Positions 26,062 through 34,689 of a stretch of DNA of 60,022 bases are shown one piece after another (position 1 is the first letter of the stretch; every line of letters begins with the position of its first letter). The notes under the pieces are model-generated. The model was given only the letters and a program-made list of their open reading frames with translations. It had not been told where the DNA came from and did not search any database. The DNA lies in NCBI GenBank assembly GCA_002279935.1, contig NCCZ01000018.1, forward strand, positions 1 to 60,022, in the 5' to 3' direction. Source of the DNA: Hyphomicrobium sp. 12-62-95 (GTDB lineage: Bacteria > Pseudomonadota > Alphaproteobacteria > Rhizobiales > Hyphomicrobiaceae). The position numbers and the translations under genes are program-made.

Positions 26062-27087
26062 ATGAGCGTGCAGGACTTCGTCGAATTGATCGTCGGCTTC
26101 GTCAAAACGCATCAGGAGTGGGCTGTCCCGGTCGCATTTCTGGTCGCCTTCGCCGAAAGCTTCTGCTTCCTCTCCATCCTCTGGCCCGGCACCGCCATCC
26201 TCGTCGGCGTCACTGGCCTCCTGGCGGCAAGCGGCGCCGATCAATCCATCCTGCTTCCGTCCATCATCGCAGCCGGTCTCGGCGGTACGCTCGGCTACGC
26301 GATCTCATTCTGGATCGGCCTCTACTTCAAAGACAGCATCCCCCACATCTGGCCGTTCAAGAACCAGCCCGAGCTGATCCAGAAAGGCGAGCATTTCTTC
26401 GAAAAATGGGGCGGCTGGGGCGTCTTCTTCGGCCATTTCTTCGGCCCCGTGCGCGCCGTCATTCCCGTGGTCGCCGGAATGTTTCGCATGCGCCAGATTC
26501 CTTTCCAGATCGCCAATGTGCTGAGCGCCTTCATCTGGGCCGCGGGCGTCATCGCGCCGAGCTTCTTCGCCGTAACGTTCCGCGAGGAAATCGTCGGCTT
26601 CGTTCGCGAGCATCACTTGCTGGTCGCCGGCATTCTCTTCGCGACGGCCTTCCTCAACTCCATCCCCATGCCGCTCATGGCCGCCCCCACGCTCATTCTC
26701 TTCTTCGCGACGGGTGCGGTCTATTTCTTCGCCGGTAGCGATCCGCTGCTCGCCCTGGGCGCTGGCATCGCGGGCGCCCTGTTGGGCGACCTGTTGGCCT
26801 ATAGCTACGGCCGCCGCCACGCGGGCGAAGACCTCCACAACGTCTGGCGCAACAGCTGGAGCCCGGAATCGTCGGACAAAGCCATCGACTTTGTCGGTCG
26901 GCGCGGCGCTTTCGGTCTCATCCTGTCGAAGTTCCACACCACATTGCGCTCCTTTGCCCCCCTGGCCGCCGGGGCGACCGGCCTGTCATTCGGCGCCTTC
27001 TTGATCGCGAGCCTCGTCTCCTGCGTCATCTGGACCGCCGCTCTTCTGGCCCCCGTCCCCCTAATCCAGGCGATCATTGGCGGTTGA
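26062..27087 (+). CDS. DedA-family membrane protein with tandem DedA halves
   Basis: 341 residues, much longer than the ~200 of a usual DedA/SNARE-associated protein. The first half shows the classical acidic residue (FAES, ~32), WPGTAIL, GGTLGYAISFWIG and GHFFGPVRAVIPVVAG (Arg131). A second half (from ~190) repeats the design: APTLILFFATGAVYF, GALLGDLLAYSYGRRHAG and SKFHTTLRSFAPLAAG, but without the acidic residue in the first helix. DedA proteins flip or scramble polyprenyl and other phospholipids. This looks like an internal duplication or fusion. Confidence 0.85.
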   Translation: MSVQDFVELIVGFVKTHQEWAVPVAFLVAFAESFCFLSILWPGTAILVGVTGLLAASGADQSILLPSIIAAGLGGTLGYAISFWIGLYFKDSIPHIWPFKNQPELIQKGEHFFEKWGGWGVFFGHFFGPVRAVIPVVAGMFRMRQIPFQIANVLSAFIWAAGVIAPSFFAVTFREEIVGFVREHHLLVAGILFATAFLNSIPMPLMAAPTLILFFATGAVYFFAGSDPLLALGAGIAGALLGDLLAYSYGRRHAGEDLHNVWRNSWSPESSDKAIDFVGRRGAFGLILSKFHTTLRSFAPLAAGATGLSFGAFLIASLVSCVIWTAALLAPVPLIQAIIGG

Positions 27088-27200
27088 GGCTTGCCAGCCG
27101 GGACCTCCTGGCCTAGACGAAGCGCTTCCCATTCTGAGGGCGTGAGCTTGAGCCAGTTCTTGAGCCTGCCCCTGCAACCCAATCTCGTTAGGATCGTCCC

Positions 27201-27365
27201 ATGAGCACCGGCGCCCGCAGCAAACGCAATATCGAGACGCGCAAGAAGAAGGCCCGCCGCGCGATCCCCCGCGCCAAAGCCACGCGCATCCAGGGCAACA
27301 CGGCCGGCGCCCGCAAGCGCCTCAAGAAGGCAGCCGGCCTTGCGCGAGCCAAGGCCAAAGCCTAA
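27201..27365 (+). CDS. very small Lys/Arg/Ala-rich basic protein
   Basis: 54 residues: MSTGARSKRNIETRKKKARR start, then repeats of Ala-Lys and Arg, ending ARAKAKA. AGGAT lies six bases before the ATG. The composition resembles histone H1-like tails or small nucleic-acid-binding proteins. Its last codons form part of a 31-bp tandem duplication. The opposite strand is also open, but that translation looks like a shadow. Confidence 0.5.
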   Translation: MSTGARSKRNIETRKKKARRAIPRAKATRIQGNTAGARKRLKKAAGLARAKAKA

Positions 27366-27395
27366 GAGCCTTGCGCAAGCCAAGGCCAAAGCCTG
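27338..27395. repeat. 31-bp tandem duplication
   Basis: CCTTGCGCGAGCCAAGGCCA (from 27338) recurs from 27369 with one mismatch and continues as AAGCCT in both, giving a period of 31. Because 31 is not a multiple of three the second copy is out of frame behind the stop of the small basic protein. Confidence 0.85.
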
Positions 27396-27413
27396 ATTTA
27401 TGAAATCCGAAAT

Positions 27414-27998
27414 CTAAAGCGAGATCGCCCGCGCGGTCTCGCTGACGCGTTCCTGCATCAAGACCGCCGCCGCGACCTCGTCGAGCACGGTCACCGTGCC
27501 CCCGTCATGCGGACCGCGCCCATCGCTGCTCATGCGCGGATGCTTGGCCACCGCCCGCCCGATGCGCGCCCACACCGCCTCATCGACGCTCCCGCGCTGA
27601 CTCCAGATACCCGACAAGATGTAGCTCGCCTTCGGGCTCGCCACCGCCAGCGCTTCGAGCCGGTCGATCAACACTGGCCCGTGCTTCACGACCGCGTTCT
27701 CGATTAATCCCGCCGCCACGAACGACGCATCCGCTGGTGTCTCGCACGCATCCATCGCCGCCACGATCAACGGCAAGAGCAGTTGGGGATGGTCCTCGAT
27801 CGCTTCGTATTCGCAGTCAGTCACCCAAGCGATGCTGTCGCCGACCACTGCCTCGCCGCCGGCCGCATCCGCCGCCTGATAGGCCCGCGCCACGCCGATA
27901 ATCGCCGCCGCCACCTTCGCGAAATCGAACGCCCCGTCCCTCAACCGGCACGGATGCCCCATCTCGCCATACTTGCACTCAAAGCAATCCGGCAGCAT
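27414..27998 (-). CDS. hypothetical protein, DUF6869-like
   Basis: 194 residues. A cysteine-containing head (CFECKYGEMGHPCRL) is followed by a helical domain with PADASFVAAGLIENAVVKHGPVLIDRLEALAVASPKASYILSGIW, which I associate with the DUF6869 family (from memory). Lies 17 bp downstream of gatB in the same direction and may share its transcript. Function unknown. Confidence 0.65.
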   Translation of the reverse strand: MLPDCFECKYGEMGHPCRLRDGAFDFAKVAAAIIGVARAYQAADAAGGEAVVGDSIAWVTDCEYEAIEDHPQLLLPLIVAAMDACETPADASFVAAGLIENAVVKHGPVLIDRLEALAVASPKASYILSGIWSQRGSVDEAVWARIGRAVAKHPRMSSDGRGPHDGGTVTVLDEVAAAVLMQERVSETARAISL

Positions 27999-28015
27999 GG
28001 GCTGAGCCTCTGGTA

Positions 28016-29503
28016 CTATTCGATCCCAAGCTTCGTCTTCAACAGATCACTTACCGCCGCCGGGTTTGCTTTGCCGCCCGACGACTTCATGACCTGACCG
28101 ACGAACCATCCGAGCAAGTTCGGCTTTAGCTTCGCCTGCTCCGCCTTTTCAGGGTTAGCCGCCAAAATCTCGTCCACGGCCTTTTGGATTGCGCCTGTGT
28201 CGGTCACTTGGCGCATGCCGCGCGCTTCGACGATCTCCGCCGGATCGCCGCCTTCGGTCCACAAGATTTCGAACAAATCCTTGGCGATCTTGCCCGAGAT
28301 CACACTCGTTGAAATGAGATCAACGAGCCCGCCGAGCTGCTTGGCCGAGACCGGCGAACGCTCGATATCCTTGCCCTCTTTATTGAGCCGCCCGAACAAT
28401 TCGTTGATCACCCAGTTGGCCGCGATCTTCCCATCGCGCCCCTTCGCCACCGCTTCGAAATAATCCGCACTCTCCCGCTCGGCCACGAGCACGCGCGCGT
28501 CATATGCCGACAAGCCATAGTCGGCCATGAACCGCGCATGCTTCTCGTCCGGCAACTCCGGCAGATGCTGCGCCAGACCATCGACCCACGCCTGCTCCAA
28601 TTCGAGCGGCAGAAGGTCAGGATCGGGGAAATAACGATAATCGTGCGCCTCTTCCTTCGACCGCATTGAGCGCGTCTCGCCCTTGCCCGGATCGAACAGC
28701 CGCGTCTCCTGATCGATCTTTCCGCCATCCTCGATGATGTCGATCTGGCGGCGCGCCTCCACCTCGATCGCCTGCCCGATAAAGCGGATCGAGTTGACGT
28801 TCTTGATCTCGCACCGCGTGCCCAGCGGATCACCGGGCTTGCGCACCGAGACGTTCACGTCCGCGCGCAGGTTGCCCTTTTCCATGTCGCCATCCGACGT
28901 GCCCAGGTAGCGCAAGATGGTCCGGAGCTTCGTCACATAGGCCTGCGCTTCCTTGGCCGAGCGCATGTCCGGCTTCGACACGATCTCCATCAGCGCCACG
29001 CCCGAGCGGTTGAGATCGACGTACGAATAATCGGGATGCTGGTCGTGGATCGATTTGCCCGCATCTTGTTCCAGATGCAGCCGCTCGATGCCCACCGTCT
29101 TCTCTTCCCCGTCGACGTCGATCACCACCTGACCTTCGCCGACCACCGGGTGCTTGTATTGCGAGATCTGATAGCCCTGCGGCAGGTCCGGATAGAAATA
29201 GTTCTTCCGGTCGAAGATGCTCCGAAGGTTGATCTCGGCCTTGAGCCCGAGCCCCGTGCGCACCGCCTGCGCCACGCACTCTTCGTTGATCACCGGCAGC
29301 ATACCCGGCATCGCCGCGTCAACGAGCGACACATGACTGTTGGGCTCGCCACCGAACTCCGTCGATGAGCCGGAAAACAATTTCGACCGCGAAGCCACCT
29401 GCGCATGCACCTCGAGCCCGATGATGACTTCCCAGTCCCCGGTCGCCCCCGGAATGAGCTTGGACGTCTTCGTCTTGGCACCCGTCGTGTCAGCACGCGC
29501 CAT
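28016..29503 (-). CDS. gatB: aspartyl/glutamyl-tRNA amidotransferase subunit B
   Basis: 495 residues, full length for GatB. WEVIIGLEVHAQV at the N-terminus, the GMLPVIN metal/active-site region, FDRKNYFYPDLPQGYQISQY, LRADVNVSVR, TRCEIKNVNSIRF and a C-terminal tail domain with the GWFVGQVMKSSGGKANP motif. With GatA and GatC it converts mischarged Glu-tRNA-Gln (and Asp-tRNA-Asn) to the amidated form. gatA and gatC are not in this window. Confidence 0.97.
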   Translation of the reverse strand: MARADTTGAKTKTSKLIPGATGDWEVIIGLEVHAQVASRSKLFSGSSTEFGGEPNSHVSLVDAAMPGMLPVINEECVAQAVRTGLGLKAEINLRSIFDRKNYFYPDLPQGYQISQYKHPVVGEGQVVIDVDGEEKTVGIERLHLEQDAGKSIHDQHPDYSYVDLNRSGVALMEIVSKPDMRSAKEAQAYVTKLRTILRYLGTSDGDMEKGNLRADVNVSVRKPGDPLGTRCEIKNVNSIRFIGQAIEVEARRQIDIIEDGGKIDQETRLFDPGKGETRSMRSKEEAHDYRYFPDPDLLPLELEQAWVDGLAQHLPELPDEKHARFMADYGLSAYDARVLVAERESADYFEAVAKGRDGKIAANWVINELFGRLNKEGKDIERSPVSAKQLGGLVDLISTSVISGKIAKDLFEILWTEGGDPAEIVEARGMRQVTDTGAIQKAVDEILAANPEKAEQAKLKPNLLGWFVGQVMKSSGGKANPAAVSDLLKTKLGIE

Positions 29504-29609
29504 GGCTTAATTCCTGCCTCGGTCGGAATGAAATGAAGAGGTTTTGGTTATCCCACCGGCGCCAGCGAGGCAACCGGGCGGGCGCGCCTCAAACACGAAA
29601 CACGACCGC

Positions 29610-30587
29610 TCAAGGCGTCGTCGGCGCCAAATATTTGAGTGCCGCCGTCGACACCGCCCCACCGACCACGCAGGGAATACCGAGTTGCACCTGCCCCATG
29701 GCACTCGCCGCCACGCATCCCAGCGCCAGCACGGTCTGGCCCGCCTGCCCCCACCACGCATAATTGCGCGCGCTTTCTGGCCCCCGCGCCTTCAACTGGT
29801 CGATTGCCGCCACGGCATCGCGCCGGATCTTCGCCGTCTCGAACGTCTCCGCCGCCAGGATCACCTCACGCAAATGCCGCCGCGCAACGTCGCTCTCTTG
29901 CAAGTTCATTTGCCCCTTCAGCGTATCGAGCAGGTCCTTATCGCGCGTCGCATTCGACGCCAGCGTCCACTTCGCCATGGCAGCAATCGTCAGCCGGTCC
30001 ACACTGTCGCCCTCGCTCATCCAAGCCAGTGCCGAGACAATGCGGCCCACCGCCGCCTCCGACCCGCTCCCGAAATAGTACCCCCAGTGACTGTCGAGCA
30101 CGAACGACCCCTCGTCGAGCGGCAGTTCGAACAGCGTCTTTCCGTCGCCATAGAGATATTTGTCGATCAGCACTTGCCGCGCCGGCATCCGCTCGGCAAA
30201 CGCGGAAAGAACAGCCTTCCAATTCGGCAGACCCGAAAACGCAATCGCCTTGATCAGGATGACCTGATCTTCCGGCGGCATCGGAAACATCTGGGCGATC
30301 AACGCCGGCGCATCATCCGGGTTCGTCGCCAGCACACCGGCAATGAAGCCCACCTGCAATCCCGCCTGATCGAGTTCGCGCAACAGCCCATATTCGCCCA
30401 TCGCGCGCACAGCCGCCGGCAGCTTCGCTGGCTCTGGCTCGCCGCGATATCCGTTGATCCACTTGAGCACGGCTTCCGCTCGTTCGAATGCTTTAGCCGG
30501 CTCACGCGACTTTTTCGCCGCCGCATCTGCGGCAGCGGGCACCAGGATCATCAACAAAACTGCCAAGGATCGCGCCCAACCGCGCAT
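29610..30587 (-). CDS. exported hypothetical protein
   Basis: 325 residues from the ATG at 30587 (GGAGG five bases upstream). Signal peptide (ARSLAVLLMILVPAAADA). The rest is helical with repeated Ala/Leu segments (LDQAGLQVGFIAGVLATNPDDAPALIAQMF; DQVILIKAIAFSGLPNWKAVLSAFAERMP), reminiscent of HEAT/TPR-like packing, and a hydrophobic C-terminal stretch (AGQTVLALGCVAASAMGQVQLGIPCVVGG). A conserved periplasmic protein of Hyphomicrobiales in my judgement, function unknown. Confidence 0.75.
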   Translation of the reverse strand: MRGWARSLAVLLMILVPAAADAAAKKSREPAKAFERAEAVLKWINGYRGEPEPAKLPAAVRAMGEYGLLRELDQAGLQVGFIAGVLATNPDDAPALIAQMFPMPPEDQVILIKAIAFSGLPNWKAVLSAFAERMPARQVLIDKYLYGDGKTLFELPLDEGSFVLDSHWGYYFGSGSEAAVGRIVSALAWMSEGDSVDRLTIAAMAKWTLASNATRDKDLLDTLKGQMNLQESDVARRHLREVILAAETFETAKIRRDAVAAIDQLKARGPESARNYAWWGQAGQTVLALGCVAASAMGQVQLGIPCVVGGAVSTAALKYLAPTTP

Positions 30588-30649
30588 CACCGCCTCCACC
30601 GCTGATCAGGCGACAGACGCTCTCCGCCGTGGCGCTTTTGTGGCAGTGC

Positions 30650-30937
30650 CTATTCGGCGGGCCCACGGGGCCGCCAGATATCGACCCACGCCAAGTCATC
30701 CGACTTGTGCGACCGTGCGCCGCTGAGCCGCTTCAACTCCGCCAACTGATCTTGCAACAGGCGGATCCGCATCTCCATGTTGTCGCGCTCGGCAACCGGC
30801 ACCGTCTCGTACGTCCGGATCAAAGCGGCGATCACACCCCGGGTGAAATCCACCTTGGAATATTTGTTGTTTCTGCCGTCCCCACCGGTCGAGGAAGACG
30901 GTGTTCGGCTCCGGCTTCCAAATGTTTTCTTGGGCAT
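30650..30937 (-). CDS. small hypothetical protein
   Basis: 95 residues. Basic disordered N-terminus (KKTFGSRSRTPSSS), then a helix FTRGVIAALIRTYETV and a probable coiled coil (ERDNMEMRIRLLQDQLAELKRL). Looks like a genuine small soluble protein; no family recognised. About 60 bp upstream of the exported protein gene in the same direction. Confidence 0.6.
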   Translation of the reverse strand: MPKKTFGSRSRTPSSSTGGDGRNNKYSKVDFTRGVIAALIRTYETVPVAERDNMEMRIRLLQDQLAELKRLSGARSHKSDDLAWVDIWRPRGPAE

Positions 30938-31175
30938 GGTGACTTCACCTAAGGCTCACGTCAGCCGTTGACGTGTCGCGATCCTCCCTTGATACGCATC
31001 AATTGCTGATAACTTGTGCCGGGATGCGCACGATTTCTCCGCGAATTAACTTCGAAATTCCTCCAGTTTCGCTTCAAATTCGAAACATCACCCGGCCGCC
31101 TCACGCGCCGCGACAGACGCGGCAACAAGCGTCCGTCCCTTGACCTCGCCGCAGGTCCAAGACAATGGTCCGCTC

Positions 31176-33110
31176 ATGTCCGGAACTGAAACAAACGACC
31201 TTCAAGACGGCGGCCTGCCAGCATCCGGCTCCCCGGCCGGTCCCGCCGTTATTGCCGGCTATCTCAAAACCCTGCCGTCGCAGCCGGGCGTCTATCGCAT
31301 GCTCGATGCGGAAGGCACCGTCATCTACGTCGGCAAGGCGCGCAACCTAAAGGCCCGCGTCTCCAACTACGCGCGCGGCAACGGCCATTCCAATCGTATC
31401 GCGCGCATGATCTCCCTCACCACGTCGATGGAATTCGTCACTGTCCGCACTGAAGCCGAAGCGCTCCTCCTCGAAGCCAACCTGATCAAACGCTTCAAGC
31501 CGCGCTTCAACGTTCTGATGCGCGACGACAAGTCCTTCCCCTACATCCTGATCCGCCGCGACACGCCCGCCCCCCAAATCCTGAAACACCGCGGCGCGCG
31601 CACCATCAAAGGCGACTACTTCGGCCCCTTCGCCTCCGCCGGCGCCGTCTCCCGCGCCATCAGCATGCTGCAGCGCGCATTTCTCCTGCGCTCGTGCTCC
31701 GACAGCGTCTTCGAAGGCCGCACGCGCCCCTGCCTTCTCTTCCAGATCAAGCGCTGCGCCGGCCCCTGCACGCATGAAATCCCAGATGCCGAATATCAGG
31801 CCCTTGTCGACGAAGCCGTTCGCTTCCTGCGCGGCGAAAGCCAGTCCGTGCGCGAAATGTACCAACTCCTGATGCAGCAGGCCTCCGACTCCCTCGAATT
31901 CGAACGCGCCGCGAAGTTCCGCAATCGTCTCTGGGCGCTAGCCCACGTCCAGGCTGATCAAACCATCAATCCCGACAACATCGAAGAAGCCGACGTCTTC
32001 GCCGCCCACCAGGAAGGCGGCCAGACCTGCATCCAGGTCTTCTTCTTCCGCGCCGGGCAGAACTGGGGCAACCGCGCCTACTATCCCAAGGCCGATAAGG
32101 CACTCACCGTCGAAGAGGTCCTCTCGTCCTTCATCGCCCAGTTCTACGACGACAAACCCGTGCCCCGCCTCATCCTCTTGAGCCACGACTTCGAAGAGCG
32201 TGCGCTCATGGCCGAAGCGCTCTCGACCAAGGCCGAGCGCAAGGTCGAAATCCGCGTCCCCAGCCGCGGCACCAAATCCGGCCTCGTCGACCACGCCTTG
32301 ACCAACGCCCGCGAAGCACTCGGCCGCAAACTCGCCGAGACATCCTCGCAAACTCGCCTGCTCGAAGGCGTCCAGGAACGCTTTGGCCTCACCGAACTCC
32401 CCCGCCGCATCGAGGTCTACGACAACAGCCACATCTCTGGTACCAACGCCATCGGCGCCATGATCGTCGCCGGCCCGGAAGGCTTCGTCAAAAACGCCTA
32501 TCGCAAGTTCAATATCAAATCGCCCGACACCGCGCCCGGCGACGATTACGCGATGATGCGCGAGGTGCTCACCCGCCGTTTTAAACGCCTCGCCGAAGCC
32601 ACCGCCGCGCCAGCACCAAGCGAACCCGGCGTCGATCCCGAACCCATGTTCCCCGATAAGCCGGACCTCGTGCTCATCGACGGCGGCGCCGGCCAACTCA
32701 GCGTCGCCCAACAAGTCATGGCCGATGTCGGCCTCGACGACATTCCCCTCGTCGGCATCGCCAAGGGTCCGGACCGCGATGCCGGCCGCGAACACTTCCA
32801 CGTTCCCGGCCGCCCGCAGTCCTTCATGCTCGAACCGCGCGACCCCGTGCTCTACTTCATCCAGCGCCTGCGCGACGAAGCCCACCGCTTCGCCATCGGC
32901 ACGCATCGCGCCAAGCGCTCCAAAGCTATCAGCGCCAACCCGCTCGACGAAATCGACGGCATCGGCCCATCCCGCCGCCGCGCCCTCCTCAATCACTTCG
33001 GCTCGGCGAAATCGGTTTCAAAAGCAGGCATTGAAGATTTGAAAGCCGTCGAAGGCATTTCCGCCGAAATGGCGCAGAAGGTCTACGACTTCTTCCACGA
33101 GCGCGGCTGA
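31176..33110 (+). CDS. uvrC: excinuclease ABC subunit C
   Basis: 644 residues from the ATG at 31176. GIY-YIG nuclease domain near the N-terminus (LPSQPGVYRMLDAEGTVIYVGKA ... YARGNGHS), a UVR motif around 240 (LEFERAAKFRNRL), the RNase H-like UvrC homology domain (RIEVYDNSHISGTNAIGAMI and LVLIDGGAGQLS), and C-terminal helix-hairpin-helix motifs (EIDGIGPSRRRALLNHFGS). UvrC makes both incisions in nucleotide excision repair with UvrA/B. An upstream TTG at 31140 is an alternative start. Confidence 0.97.
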   Translation: MSGTETNDLQDGGLPASGSPAGPAVIAGYLKTLPSQPGVYRMLDAEGTVIYVGKARNLKARVSNYARGNGHSNRIARMISLTTSMEFVTVRTEAEALLLEANLIKRFKPRFNVLMRDDKSFPYILIRRDTPAPQILKHRGARTIKGDYFGPFASAGAVSRAISMLQRAFLLRSCSDSVFEGRTRPCLLFQIKRCAGPCTHEIPDAEYQALVDEAVRFLRGESQSVREMYQLLMQQASDSLEFERAAKFRNRLWALAHVQADQTINPDNIEEADVFAAHQEGGQTCIQVFFFRAGQNWGNRAYYPKADKALTVEEVLSSFIAQFYDDKPVPRLILLSHDFEERALMAEALSTKAERKVEIRVPSRGTKSGLVDHALTNAREALGRKLAETSSQTRLLEGVQERFGLTELPRRIEVYDNSHISGTNAIGAMIVAGPEGFVKNAYRKFNIKSPDTAPGDDYAMMREVLTRRFKRLAEATAAPAPSEPGVDPEPMFPDKPDLVLIDGGAGQLSVAQQVMADVGLDDIPLVGIAKGPDRDAGREHFHVPGRPQSFMLEPRDPVLYFIQRLRDEAHRFAIGTHRAKRSKAISANPLDEIDGIGPSRRRALLNHFGSAKSVSKAGIEDLKAVEGISAEMAQKVYDFFHERG

Positions 33111-33113
33111 TCG

Positions 33114-33629
33114 TCAGCGATCGATCCGCCGCGCCATCAAGATCAGCAGCGGAAACGCCACCGCCCACACCGCGCCAATGGTCACGAGGCTTTGCCACAC
33201 CGGTTCGCCCAGCGACAGCGCACCAATCTTCGAACCCGCATAATAAGACGGCCCGCTCGCCAGCGCACCAAACAGCACCGCCAGCCACAAGCGGTCCTTC
33301 ATCCACGCCAGCGACACGTTGATCAGCGTTGCGAACGCCGCCCAAAGCCCGATCATAAAGGCAGGCGGCAATCCGCCAACCGTTGCACCCTCAGCATACT
33401 GCGTCGCGCCCACGGCCATTGTGATGGTCTCCACACCAAGCCCAAGCGGAATGGCGGCTGCGGCCAGCATCAATTCAGGCCGTCGCTTCTCGGCCGGCAT
33501 CACCCCAAGATGGATCACGAGGGCCACGAGCGAGGGCACGACCGCCAGCCCATATTCGCCCTGAGCGGCCAACAACGCCACTGCAAGCCACGCCGCGTAA
33601 TTCAACGCCACGTTCATAAAAACCCGCAT
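33114..33629 (-). CDS. DUF2878 family membrane protein
   Basis: 171 residues, about six hydrophobic helices. MNVALNYAAWLAVALLAAQGE and HLGVMPAEKRRPELMLAAAAIPLGLGVET, then PPAFMIGLWAAFATLINVSLAW, agree with DUF2878. Convergent with uvrC, stops three bases apart. In many relatives this slot between uvrC and moaD holds pgsA; here it does not. Function unknown. Confidence 0.82.
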   Translation of the reverse strand: MRVFMNVALNYAAWLAVALLAAQGEYGLAVVPSLVALVIHLGVMPAEKRRPELMLAAAAIPLGLGVETITMAVGATQYAEGATVGGLPPAFMIGLWAAFATLINVSLAWMKDRLWLAVLFGALASGPSYYAGSKIGALSLGEPVWQSLVTIGAVWAVAFPLLILMARRIDR

Positions 33630-33787
33630 TTAACCCCCGATCCCGCCTACACCCCAAGCCATCTACGCGATCACGTCGCTGGAAGATGACCGGGGCTTAC
33701 CCATTGACGCAGCCATCCCCCACGTAGACATAAAGGCTCGCCCTTGCCGGAAGATACTCCGTGCACCGGCGTTGGAGTTTCGAAACT

Positions 33788-34057
33788 ATGACGGTCGCCA
33801 CCGAAATCACGCTGCGCTACTTCGCTTGGATCCGCGAAAAGACCGGCCGAGCCGAAGAACGCTTAACGCTGCCACCCACACTGCAAACGGTCGCCGATCT
33901 GCTGGCATGGCAAGCCACGCGCGGACCGGAATTCGCCGATGCCTTCGCCAAGCCCGGCGTCATCCGCGCCGCCATCGACCAGCGCCACGTCAAGCCCGCC
34001 TCCCCCTTGGCCGGCGCTCGCGAAATCGCGTTCTTTCCCCCGGTCACGGGAGGCTGA
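33788..34057 (+). CDS. moaD: molybdopterin synthase small subunit
   Basis: 89 residues, ubiquitin-like beta-grasp fold ending in Gly-Gly (FPPVTGG), the C-terminus that is thiocarboxylated to donate sulfur to precursor Z (cPMP). LRYFAWIREKTGRAEE is the typical MoaD start. It lies four bases upstream of moaE, together forming the molybdopterin synthase in molybdenum cofactor synthesis. Confidence 0.95.
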   Translation: MTVATEITLRYFAWIREKTGRAEERLTLPPTLQTVADLLAWQATRGPEFADAFAKPGVIRAAIDQRHVKPASPLAGAREIAFFPPVTGG

Positions 34058-34061
34058 CACC

Positions 34062-34526
34062 ATGGCCGTCCGCGTCCAAACACAAGACTTCGACATCGCC
34101 GCCGAGATAGCAGCCCTCACGGCTGATCGCACGGACATCGGCGCTGTGGTCACCTTCACCGGTCTTGTGCGCGGCACAGCCGCCGGCCGCGACCTCGTGT
34201 CCATGACGCTGGAGCACTACCCCGGCATGACCGAAGCCGAACTCGAAGCCGTCGAGGCCGAAGCCCACGCCCGCTGGCCCCTGCAAGCGAGCCTCATCGT
34301 CCACCGCGTCGGCGAACTCCAGCCCGGCGCCAATATCGTCCTAGTGATCACGGCCTCGCCGCACCGCCACGCTGCCTTCCAAGCCGCTGAATTCCTGATG
34401 GATTATCTCAAGACCCGCGCGCCCTTCTGGAAAAAGGAAAAGTGGGCCGATGGTCAGACTGCGTGGGTCGATGCGCGCGAAACCGACGCTACAGCCGTAG
34501 AGCGCTGGACCCGCAGCACGTCGTAG
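34062..34526 (+). CDS. moaE: molybdopterin synthase catalytic subunit
   Basis: 154 residues. FDIAAEIAAL, then GAVVTFTGLVRG, LEHYPGMTEAELE, IVHRVGELQPGANIVLVITASPHRHAAFQAAEFLMDYLKTRAPFWKKE with the active-site Lys pair. Length and motifs match MoaE, which adds two sulfurs to cPMP with MoaD. GGAGG overlaps the moaD end. Confidence 0.97.
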   Translation: MAVRVQTQDFDIAAEIAALTADRTDIGAVVTFTGLVRGTAAGRDLVSMTLEHYPGMTEAELEAVEAEAHARWPLQASLIVHRVGELQPGANIVLVITASPHRHAAFQAAEFLMDYLKTRAPFWKKEKWADGQTAWVDARETDATAVERWTRSTS

Positions 34527-34689
34527 TAGCCTCGCCCGGAATACAAGCGCGAGACCACCGTTAGCACTTTGATAACTATGTGCGGTCCATATCTTGGCCG
34601 ATGCCGACCCGGAAACCGCCATTTTCTCCGGGGATGCTTCGGACTTACCCGTTATGGTTATCGTGCTGCGTCGTCGGGGGTCGAAGGGG

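Noticed and set aside
31938..32996. Minus-strand frame inside uvrC
   Set aside because: Gly/Ala/Glu/Asp-biased antisense of uvrC; no independent signal.
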